Part shown: one piece after another, positions 1-6,136 of the stretch | Layout: each line of letters opens with the position of its first letter | How positions within the stretch are numbered: the stretch's first letter is position 1 | Assembly (NCBI GenBank): GCA_964533785.1 | Contig: CAZHNG010000243.1 | Coordinates: forward strand, 1 to 10,839 | Origin: JANQRV01 sp964533785 | GTDB taxonomy: Bacteria; Bacteroidota; Bacteroidia; Chitinophagales; Saprospiraceae | Length of the DNA stretch: 10,839 nt | Reading direction: 5' to 3' | The notes under the pieces: generated by a model | Seen by the model: only the letters and a program-made list of their open reading frames with translations | Told to the model about the DNA's origin: nothing | Databases searched by the model: none | Position numbers and translations under genes: made by a program

Positions 1-46
1 TTAGAATTTTTAGTCTAACTTCTAGAGTCTAGCGTCAAAAGTCTAG
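1..46. repeat. TCTAG-rich dispersed repeat, left end copy
   Basis: These 46 bases are a perfect reverse complement of 10790-10835 near the other end of the window; identity stops at base 47. The unit is built from closely spaced TCTAG/TCTAA words. A related, diverged TCTAG-rich stretch lies at 2921-2966. With the N-gap inside the window, the simplest reading is a dispersed intergenic repeat at which the assembly broke. Confidence 0.9.
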
Positions 47-124
47 GAATAAATAAAAGGTCGAAAAAATAAGCTATTTCGATTTTTAGTTGGTTGCTGG
101 TTTTTATTACTAATCCCCGCAAGA

Positions 125-147
125 TATCGTTTGACTTGACAACGATA
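125..147. repeat. Short inverted repeat upstream of the 207-647 gene
   Basis: Perfect 7-bp arms, TATCGTT (125-131) and AACGATA (141-147), flank a 9-base spacer about 60 bp before the start codon. It has no T-run on either side, so it does not look like a terminator. It could be an operator or chance; a 7-bp match in AT-rich DNA is weak evidence. Confidence 0.25.
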
Positions 148-206
148 CAAAATAAATACTTAAGTAAGAAAGCATACTCTTTGGGAAAACAATAATAGAC
201 TTACCT

Positions 207-647
207 ATGAAAAGGATCCACTTTTTCCGGATTGCAATTTTGCTGATAGGGATTAACATCCTGATAATCCTCTTCGCGCCCTCTCTTTTAACGGTTTCCC
301 TATCTTCCACTTCCAACATTCCGATAGGAAATTTTATCATTTGGGCTGGCATTATTGCGCTTCCTTGTGCCGTGTTGTCGGGGATACGGAATATATATCG
401 GCCTGAAAACAGTAAAGACGGGGTGTACAACTTCTTACTGAAAGCCTTAATTTTATTATCAGGATTATGGGGAATAGTCGGATACTTTTTATCAGGAAAT
501 TGGGCATTTACTTTTAAAAATGACCCTCAATCTTCGGCAATATATTGGAATTATGTCTATTTCATTGTAACAGCTCCAATAGGAGTGGCCTTGATCTACG
601 GCATCCATACTTTGGTAGTAAAAATGTTGGAGACAGGAAAAAATTAG
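207..647 (+). CDS. Small four-helix integral membrane protein, function unknown
   Basis: A 146-residue protein I do not recognise as a named family. It has four hydrophobic segments at about residues 8-27, 40-60, 76-96 and 115-138, joined by short polar loops (one near 61-74 containing RPENSKDG, one near 101-114). The basic start (MKRIHFFR) and lack of any cleavage motif suggest that the first helix stays in the inner membrane. No catalytic motif is visible. The ATG at 207 is the only good start before the first helix, and no Shine-Dalgarno is seen, as usual in Bacteroidota. It stands alone: the next gene starts 230 bp later behind a long inverted repeat. A long antisense frame over 110-430 is not believed to be a gene. 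Confidence 0.7.
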   Translation: MKRIHFFRIAILLIGINILIILFAPSLLTVSLSSTSNIPIGNFIIWAGIIALPCAVLSGIRNIYRPENSKDGVYNFLLKALILLSGLWGIVGYFLSGNWAFTFKNDPQSSAIYWNYVYFIVTAPIGVALIYGIHTLVVKMLETGKN

Positions 648-732
648 CTTTAAACTCGACTACTTACTACTTCGTCATCTTATAAAACCAAGGTTTGAGT
701 ACAAAGATGGAAATAAATCATTGTTGCTTATT

Positions 733-806
733 TGTTTGCGTGTTTATCTGTTTATGCGAAAGTCGCTTGAAATGAATAAACAAATAAACACATCAACACG
801 TAAACA
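733..806. repeat. Long imperfect inverted repeat
   Basis: Two 23-base arms (733-755 and 784-806) are reverse complements with three mismatches, around a 28-base spacer. The spacer opens with a small GCGA/TCGC hairpin (756-766). The arms consist of TGTTTAT/TGTTTAC-type words. It sits between two same-direction genes, after the stop at 647, so it could act as an RNA hairpin or bidirectional terminator, or be a dispersed intergenic repeat. It lacks the GC-rich stem of a classical terminator. Confidence 0.65.
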
Positions 807-876
807 AGTCAGTTCTAGATAGCATGAATTGTTCTGTGTAATATTAAATAGAAAATAAACCAGTTAAACATAAATT

Positions 877-1501
877 ATGAAGAAATTAACAATCCATGTA
901 TTTAGCCTTTTTTTCTTAACTTCCTTTTGCTTTTTACAGGCACAGGAAAGCCTGGTTTTTTAGCTTCGGTAATGTAGATGTACGCATTCAATCCTTTGAA
1001 GAGGGTAAGCTGGTAGTTGAAAATTTGGGTACTCGTCCAGTTCCTATTACGCTAAGAAAAAAATTTACGGATGGTAAAGAGGAAGTTTCGGATTGGTCAG
1101 CAAAAACCTGGGAAGAAGATAATACTTGTACCATCAATTTACCAAGGTATAAAGAAATTACGGCTATTGCCGTTAATTATAATGTTCCGGATGCTGAATT
1201 ATTTAATAATTATTATCCTTCTTTGAAGGATCAATACGGTGACTTTATTGTACTCGAAGATATTTTGGGAGAGTATAAACTCAATCAATATCCGGTATCT
1301 GCATTCGTCAAAAAGAAGAATGATCTGCTGTTTTTTGAGATTCCTGCAGCCGGAATGGGCAGTTACATCCTTCCAAAGTCGGGGGATAGTTTTGAAAGTC
1401 TCTCCGGAAGCATGAAGCTGGAATTTCAAAAGGAAAATGGCAAATACGTAGGGATGAATATCCAGGTGTCAGGGATGCAACTGACTGCCGCGAAGCAGTA
1501 G
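877..1501 (+). pseudogene. Secreted protein of unknown function, broken by a +1 frameshift
   Basis: Reading starts at ATG 877 with a clear signal peptide (Lys-Lys, hydrophobic core, TSFCFLQAQ, cleavage near residue 23) but hits a stop just after residue 28. Removing one C at 951/952 joins it to the downstream frame: ...AQES then WFFSFGNVDVRI..., giving a 207-residue protein ending at 1501. The start at TTG 1025 that a gene finder would choose is therefore an artefact. In the repaired protein, residues about 35-115 form a beta-rich segment (RPVPITLRKKFTDGKE, then a NNYYP motif) resembling the tail domain of some M1 peptidases. Residues about 130-207 (LGEYKL... to VSGMQLTAAKQ) resemble DUF3471-type C-terminal domains. 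Both resemblances are from memory and weak. The stop lies 3 bp from the stop of the converging MFS gene. The insertion may be real decay or a sequencing error. Confidence 0.75.
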
Positions 1502-1504
1502 GTG

Positions 1505-2641
1505 TCACCTAGCCAAAGGTGTGACTTTCCTGAAGGTTACCCCTTTGGTATACAACAAGCCAGTGAATGTCAGGGCGCTGATCCCGGCAACGGCAAACCA
1601 CAACACCTCAAAATTCCATATACTGGCGATTTGCATGCCCACCGTAGGTGCCAGAATGTGGGCAACGGAATAGATCATGGTGTACAAACCCATATATTCT
1701 CCCTTATTTCCTTTGTCTGAACGTTCCATGGCGAGGCTTGATAAGAAAGGTAAGGTAAGTATCTCACCAATTGTAAGAATGATCATCGCCACCAATGCTA
1801 CCACAAAGGACCAACCAAGTATATTAAAAGTTAAATAGGCCAACCCTACTACCAGTGCCCCTACAGCCGTAGTGAACAGTTTTGACCACCGCTTTTCGAT
1901 GCTGTAGATCAAAGGCATTTCCAGGATGACGATCAAAAGACAATTAAATGCCAGCAATTGCCCTATGCCGGATTCTTGCAGGCCGAGATGCTCTTTCAAA
2001 AACACCGGAAGGGTGGTAAACAATTGAAAAAAGCCACTGCATTGAGTAATACGAGTAACAAGAAAAAGAGGTAGTCCCGGTCCCGGTAAGGAGAAGCGCC
2101 TTTGTTAGGGCTGGTTTTAGGTACAAGCTGGTGTGCTTTGGGTTGCAATAATATCTCCGATCGCCGGCCCAATGGCCATACCGAGATTAATAGCCAGCCT
2201 TTGTAAGCCCAACGCCCTTGTTCTGTTGTCAGAACTGCTGTAAGCAGCGATGGCAACAAAATTGGCCGGCCGGAAAGCATCCCCGATCGCACTGGTAAAG
2301 AAAATAACCACACAAACCGTGAGAAAGGTCTGTGCTTGTAATAAAACCAAAAACATCAAACCCTGAACGAATAGTGCCCAGAACATAACCGGATAATACC
2401 CAACCCGGTCGGTTAATTTTCCTCCGGTAAACGTACCGGCCAAAGCACCAAAACCAAAGCAACTCATTACTATTCCCGTTTGCGGCAGGCTGAAGCCTAA
2501 TTCGTTCCGAAGGTAGATGGATAAAAAAGGAAGTACCATCATGCCACTCCTATTGACAAGCATAATGGTAGAAAGCACCCAGATGTCCCTTGATAATCCA
2601 CCAGAGGAGCTTTTGTACAGTCGAATGGTCCTGGCTAGCAT
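1505..2641 (-). pseudogene. MFS transporter, disrupted (two frame changes, one helix apparently missing)
   Basis: Major Facilitator Superfamily permease; substrate unknown. The start ATG at 2641 gives 174 residues with helices 1-5, including the motif-A loop GGKLTDRVG (residues 73-81) and the helix-5 motif GMAIGPAIG. The frame then ends at 2117. The continuation lies in another frame from roughly 2150 down to about 2030 (QLVPKTSPNKG, then a hydrophobic helix-7 start). After a third frame change at the A6 run 2027-2032, it continues as QLFTTLPVFLKE through helices 7-12 to the stop at 1505. One more T in that run (coding strand) restores the last join. At the first break, the text passes from the end of helix 5 to the central loop, so helix 6 appears to be missing. 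The span is about 379 codons against roughly 400-420 expected. This may be true decay or assembly error. Confidence 0.8.
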
Positions 2642-2737
2642 TATCGTAACAATTTAGCTCTCCTTTTTACAACTTTTACATCATACAAGTTCCTTGAATA
2701 TTAAAATTGGTGTGCTTTAGTACTGTTGAAGTCTTTT

Positions 2738-2758
2738 TTCGAAACTTCGTCTTTCGAA
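2738..2758. repeat. TTCGAAA hairpin
   Basis: Perfect 7-bp arms TTCGAAA (2738-2744) and TTTCGAA (2752-2758) flank a 7-base loop; five Ts follow on the plus strand. There is no plus-strand gene ending just upstream, so a terminator role has no obvious client. It may be a protein-binding site or a repeat fragment. Confidence 0.35.
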
Positions 2759-2783
2759 TTTTTAATTGAAACCCGCCAGTTAT

Positions 2784-2822
2784 GGCATGCCGCGTTGGGC
2801 ATGTAGGGTATGGGCAGGCATG
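2784..2822. repeat. GGCATG-repeat patch
   Basis: GGCATG occurs three times in 39 bases (2784, 2798, 2817), in a local island much richer in G than its surroundings. It looks like a fragment of a dispersed intergenic repeat. No protein or RNA was recognised. Confidence 0.4.
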
Positions 2823-2920
2823 GGGCACCTGGATTGCATAAGAGTTTCTTCAATTCTTATTTAAGCGTTCGGTCTGTTCCGCGATAGATTACCCCTAATT
2901 TGTTTATTATCAGTTTTTTG

Positions 2921-2966
2921 TAGTCTAGTGGGAACCACTAGCTTCTAGTTTCTAATGTCTAGTTTC
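2921..2966. repeat. TCTAG-family repeat with CTAGTGG/CCACTAG palindrome
   Basis: This stretch has repeated TCTAG/TCTAA words like the window-end repeats, and begins with a perfect inverted repeat CTAGTGG-GAA-CCACTAG (2925-2941). The 16-base core (2925-2940) recurs with one change at 6079-6094, upstream of the E1 gene. It sits about 50 bp before the paaZ promoter element. A dispersed repeat is favoured; a shared regulatory site is possible. Confidence 0.6.
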
Positions 2967-2988
2967 TTTTTTTAAGCAAAAAATATCG

Positions 2989-2996
2989 TAATTTTG
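2989..2996 (+). promoter_or_regulatory. Bacteroidota-type -7 promoter element of paaZ
   Basis: TAATTTTG fits the Bacteroidota primary sigma factor consensus TAnnTTTG. Transcription would begin roughly 5-8 bases downstream, leaving only about 10 bases of leader before the ATG at 3016. No clear TTG-type -33 element is seen at the usual spacing, only a T-rich run near 2963-2972. The 11-mer TCGTAATTTTG (2986-2996) recurs exactly before the CvpA gene at 10130-10140. Confidence 0.6.
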
Positions 2997-3014
2997 CGAA
3001 CGAACGTTCATTCG
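2997..3014. promoter_or_regulatory. Operator-like palindrome at the paaZ start (TetR/PaaR-type candidate)
   Basis: An 18-bp near-perfect palindrome, CGAAcGAAC|GTTCaTTCG, with 8 of 9 base pairs matching, begins at the base after the -7 element and ends two bases before the ATG. It therefore covers the predicted transcription start, the classic position for a repressor. AACG/CGTT half-sites are typical of TetR-family regulators, and phenylacetate genes in several bacteria are controlled by the TetR-type PaaR that senses phenylacetyl-CoA. No regulator gene is present in this window, so the regulator's identity is inference. Confidence 0.6.
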
Positions 3015-3015
3015 T

Positions 3016-5061
3016 ATGAAAAATCTAAATAATTATTTGCAAGGTAAATGGGTGCCTCACGAAGGTGAGGGTATTTCCCAATTTGATGCCGTAACCGGTG
3101 CACTCATTGCAACCTGCGGAAGTGAGGGATTGGATTATGGCGCAATAATGGATTATGGCCGTGCCGTTGGCGGACCGGCTTTGCGCAAAATGACTTTTCG
3201 GGATCGTGGTCTGATGCTGAAAAAGCTGGCCTTACATCTCACGACAATAAAAGACAAATATTACCCGGTAAGTTATCGAACGGGTGCGACCAAAAAAGAC
3301 AGTTGGATCGACATCGACGGAGGTATCGGGACGCTTTTTGCCTACGCCAGCCTCAGGAGACAGTTTCCGGACGAACCATTCTACGTCGATGGTCAAATGG
3401 CCCGACTTTCCAGGGAGGGTACTTTTATTGGGCATCACATCATGGTACCCAAACGAGGCGTAGCGATTCACATCAACGCCTTTAATTTTCCCATATGGGG
3501 AATGTTAGAAAAGTTGTCGGTGAACTTATTGGCCGGTGTTCCGGCGGTCGTCAAAGCTTCGGAGTTGACTTCTTTCCTTACGGAGGCCATGATCCGGGAT
3601 ATCATCGAATCAAAAATATTGCCGGAAGGAGCATTGCAATTTGTCGGTGGTTCGGGAGTAGGCATCCTAGATGCAGTGACCTCACAGGATGTCGTAACTT
3701 TTACGGGTTCTGCCACCACCGGGAGGATGTTGAAAACGCATGAGCGTATCATTGAAAATGCCGTGCCGTTCAATATGGAAGCCGACAGCCTCAATGCTGC
3801 TATCCTCGGAACCGATGTTACCCCTGACATGCCGGAATTTGACTTGTTCATTAAAGAAGTATACCGGGAAATGACCGTGAAATGCGGCCAGAAATGTACA
3901 GCTATCCGGCGGGTTATCGTACCAGAACATTTGATGGAAACCGTACAAATTGAGTTGGGAAAACGCTTACAAAAAACAACGATCGGTAATCCTCAAAACG
4001 AAAAAGTACGAATGGGGCCCTTGGTCACTCGCAAGCAAATGGAGCTCGTGAAGAGAAGAGTAGAAGCGTTGGCGAAGGATTCTGAGCTGGTTTATGGCGA
4101 CTTTGACCAGTTTGAAGTGGTTGGTGCCGACAAGAACAAAGGGGCTTTTCTGTCTCCGATATTGCTGCGTAATGATGATCCTTTCCATCGTCTGGGATCT
4201 CATCACATAGAAGCATTTGGCCCGATCAGCACTATTATGGCTTACCACAATATGGAAGAAGCCATTGAATTGGCAAATATGGGTAAAGGGTCTTTAGTGA
4301 GCACCATTGCTACCTATAGCCCTGAAGTTGCCCGCGAATACGTAATGAACGCAGCAGCTTTCCACGGACGTATCTTGATCTTGAACCGGGAAAGTGCCAG
4401 GGAAAGCACCGGTCACGGATCTCCGATGCCGTTACTGACACACGGAGGGCCGGGCAGAGCAGGCGGAGGTGAAGAAATGGGCGGCGTAAGAGGCGTGAAA
4501 CATTATCTACAGCGCACGGCTATTCAGGGGCATCCAACAATGATCACCGAACTGACGAATGTTTTTCAGGTAGGAGCAAAACAGACGGAAAAGCCCGTTC
4601 ACGTTTTCCGGAAACACTTCGAAGAACTGGAAATTGGAGAAACGGTCTTTACTCATAAGCATACCGTCACGGAGACCGACATAGTCAATTTTGCGAATGT
4701 AAGCGGCGATAATTTTTACGCACACATGGATGAGACCTCTTTAGAGGGCACCATTTTTGAAAAGAGAGTAGCCCACGGATACTTCATTCTTTCCAAAGCA
4801 GCCGGTCTTTTTGTCGATCCAAAGAAAGGCCCCGTTCTACTCAATTACGGTATCGAAGATTGCCGCTTTACCAAACCGGTATATCCGGGAGCTACTATCG
4901 GTGTAAAACTGACCGTAAAAGAAAAAATCGCCCAGGAAAAGAAAGAGGAAGAAGTGCGTAAAGGTATTGTCAAATTTCTGGTCGATGTGTACGACGAAAC
5001 GGGTGAAACAGTGGCTATCGCTACTATTTTAACCATGGTCAGAATGTTAGATCAAGGATAA
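3016..5061 (+). CDS. paaZ: PaaZ: bifunctional oxepin-CoA hydrolase / 3-oxo-5,6-dehydrosuberyl-CoA semialdehyde dehydrogenase
   Basis: Cytosolic enzyme of aerobic phenylacetate degradation. The C-terminal hydratase domain opens the oxepin-CoA ring, and the N-terminal aldehyde dehydrogenase oxidises the resulting reactive semialdehyde with NADP. The length (681 residues) matches the E. coli enzyme. Residues 1 to about 520 are the ALDH domain: oxyanion Asn157 in NAFNFP, general base Glu255 in NMEADS, and the nucleophile Cys294 in GQKC. After a linker, residues about 535-675 form a MaoC-like hot-dog domain with catalytic Asp565 and His570 in SGDNFYAHMD, and the typical HGYF (587-590) and NYG (610-612) segments. 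All key residues are intact. ATG 3016 is supported by the promoter and palindrome immediately upstream. The enoyl-CoA hydratase gene follows 71 bp later, probably in the same operon. The ring-epoxidase genes paaABCDE and the ligase paaK are not in this window. Confidence 0.95.
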   Translation: MKNLNNYLQGKWVPHEGEGISQFDAVTGALIATCGSEGLDYGAIMDYGRAVGGPALRKMTFRDRGLMLKKLALHLTTIKDKYYPVSYRTGATKKDSWIDIDGGIGTLFAYASLRRQFPDEPFYVDGQMARLSREGTFIGHHIMVPKRGVAIHINAFNFPIWGMLEKLSVNLLAGVPAVVKASELTSFLTEAMIRDIIESKILPEGALQFVGGSGVGILDAVTSQDVVTFTGSATTGRMLKTHERIIENAVPFNMEADSLNAAILGTDVTPDMPEFDLFIKEVYREMTVKCGQKCTAIRRVIVPEHLMETVQIELGKRLQKTTIGNPQNEKVRMGPLVTRKQMELVKRRVEALAKDSELVYGDFDQFEVVGADKNKGAFLSPILLRNDDPFHRLGSHHIEAFGPISTIMAYHNMEEAIELANMGKGSLVSTIATYSPEVAREYVMNAAAFHGRILILNRESARESTGHGSPMPLLTHGGPGRAGGGEEMGGVRGVKHYLQRTAIQGHPTMITELTNVFQVGAKQTEKPVHVFRKHFEELEIGETVFTHKHTVTETDIVNFANVSGDNFYAHMDETSLEGTIFEKRVAHGYFILSKAAGLFVDPKKGPVLLNYGIEDCRFTKPVYPGATIGVKLTVKEKIAQEKKEEEVRKGIVKFLVDVYDETGETVAIATILTMVRMLDQG

Positions 5062-5132
5062 TTGAAGACTGTATTTTCATCAGCGAACCGGCATGATCGT
5101 TTTCTGTTAAATGAATAGAAGTTATAACCAAC

Positions 5133-5903
5133 ATGAATAAAGAAAACTTGGGTAGCGTAGAGGTTAAAAAAGATACTGGTGTGGCAAAGATAACCTTCAG
5201 CCATCCGGCGGGGAACTCCTTACCGGGCAAATTACTGGCAGCATTGGTAGAAGCCTTCCAGGCGGTAGGGCGGGATGAAGAAGTAAACCTGGTGATCTTA
5301 CAGAGTGGTGGTGAGCGGGCATTTTGCGGCGGAGCGAGTTTTGAGGAGCTGGTGGCAGTAAGTAATCTGGAGGAAGGGAAAGCCTTTTTTATGGGCTTTG
5401 CGAATGTCATTAATGCTATGCGTAAATGCCCCAAGCTGATTGTCGGAAGAATACAGGGAAAGGCCGTGGGCGGCGGAGTAGGACTGGCGGCAGCGACGGA
5501 TTACTGCATGGCCACAAAATACGCTTCCGTAAAACTGAGTGAGCTAGCTATCGGGATCGGCCCCTTTGTGATCGGGCCTGCGGTGCAAAGAAAGATCGGC
5601 TTAGCAGCTATGAGTCAGCTTGCGATCAATGCTACGGAATGGAAAACGGCCGAATGGGCGCAATCCAAGGGCCTTTTCAATGAAGTATTTGCTACGACCG
5701 AACAATTAGACGCATACATTGCTCACTTTTCCCAACAATTAGCAGGGTTTAATCCGGCTGCCATGCAGCAGTTGAAAACCGTTTTTTGGGAAGGTACGGA
5801 CCATTGGGACAATCTTTTAGCTGAAAGAGCTGCAATATCCGGTGAACTGGTGTTATCCGAATTTACCCGCAATGCAATCGAAAAGTTCAAAGCTAAGGCA
5901 TAG
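5133..5903 (+). CDS. Enoyl-CoA hydratase/isomerase family protein (crotonase fold), probable phenylacetate or beta-oxidation step
   Basis: A 256-residue crotonase-superfamily protein. The two oxyanion-hole segments are visible: AFCGGASFEEL (residues 63-73) and GKAVGGGVGLAAATDY (109-124). In classical hydratases two glutamates act on water. Here the first, expected in the GGGxE position, is Gly117, while the second is kept as Glu137 in KLSELAIG. One retained acid is the pattern of enoyl-CoA isomerases, so the protein may be isomerase-like (PaaG-type role) rather than a simple hydratase; this is inference. It sits 71 bp after paaZ on the same strand, with no terminator or promoter evident between them, which favours co-transcription. 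PaaF/PaaG-like enzymes act beside PaaZ in the pathway, so the context fits, but I cannot assign paaF or paaG with confidence. Confidence 0.85.
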   Translation: MNKENLGSVEVKKDTGVAKITFSHPAGNSLPGKLLAALVEAFQAVGRDEEVNLVILQSGGERAFCGGASFEELVAVSNLEEGKAFFMGFANVINAMRKCPKLIVGRIQGKAVGGGVGLAAATDYCMATKYASVKLSELAIGIGPFVIGPAVQRKIGLAAMSQLAINATEWKTAEWAQSKGLFNEVFATTEQLDAYIAHFSQQLAGFNPAAMQQLKTVFWEGTDHWDNLLAERAAISGELVLSEFTRNAIEKFKAKA

Positions 5904-6078
5904 AGCTTGATCAGTATTATTACAGAAGAAATATGGATGATTGATAAATGATATCCTATCAGGTTTTCTGGATTTGACTATTCATCATCAATTTTCAACT
6001 TGGATTTTTTATCGTGGCGGACTTTTGAATTTTTAAGATAGCAGTTGTAGAAAATGATAAAATTTAGTTCCCGAAGCA

Positions 6079-6094
6079 CTGGTGGGAACCACTA
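6079..6094. repeat. Second copy of the GTGGGAACCACTA motif
   Basis: CTGGTGGGAACCACTA matches 2925-2940 at 15 of 16 positions and lies 42 bp before the E1 start codon. Its core GTGG-GAA-CCAC is an inverted repeat. The ATGTCT that follows also resembles the TCTAG-family repeat context at 2921-2966. The rest of the 233-bp gap 5904-6136 is AT-rich with no gene seen. Confidence 0.6.
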
Positions 6095-6136
6095 ATGTCT
6101 TCCGTCCGGCATCTTAAAAAAAAGCTTTAACCAATT

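Larger units (their letters stand above)
2642..3015. other. Non-coding region between divergent MFS and paaZ genes
   Basis: These 374 bases carry no convincing coding frame. From left to right they hold an AT-rich leader of the MFS gene, a TTCGAAA/TTTCGAA hairpin (2738-2758), a G-rich patch with three GGCATG words (2784-2822), a TCTAG-family repeat (2921-2966), and the paaZ promoter plus operator-like palindrome (2989-3014). An AGGAG on the minus strand lies about 20 bp before the MFS start, too far to serve as a normal ribosome binding site. Confidence 0.7.

Noticed and set aside
110..430. 106-codon minus-strand frame over the small membrane protein
   Set aside because: It is antisense to a protein with clear membrane helices, and its own sequence has no recognisable domain.
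1502..1720. 72-codon plus-strand frame after the secreted protein gene
   Set aside because: It is antisense to the MFS C-terminal half, which has a clear helical protein sequence.
2655..2670. AGGAG on the minus strand as ribosome binding site of the MFS gene
   Set aside because: It is about 20 bases from the ATG, too far for normal function, and other genes here do not use such sites.
2745..2765. TTCGAAA hairpin with T-run as an intrinsic terminator
   Set aside because: No plus-strand gene ends upstream of it, and the stem is short and AT-rich.
2785..2870. Short plus-strand frames through the GGCATG island as a small protein
   Set aside because: They are only about 25 codons, with no start signal or known pattern; the composition reflects the repeat.
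3468..3851. 127-codon minus-strand frame inside paaZ
   Set aside because: It lies wholly within the ALDH domain of paaZ and has no recognisable motif.
5039..5434. 131-codon minus-strand frame over the paaZ end and enoyl-CoA hydratase start
   Set aside because: It overlaps two well-supported genes and its translation is low-complexity, Ser/Thr/Pro-rich shadow text.
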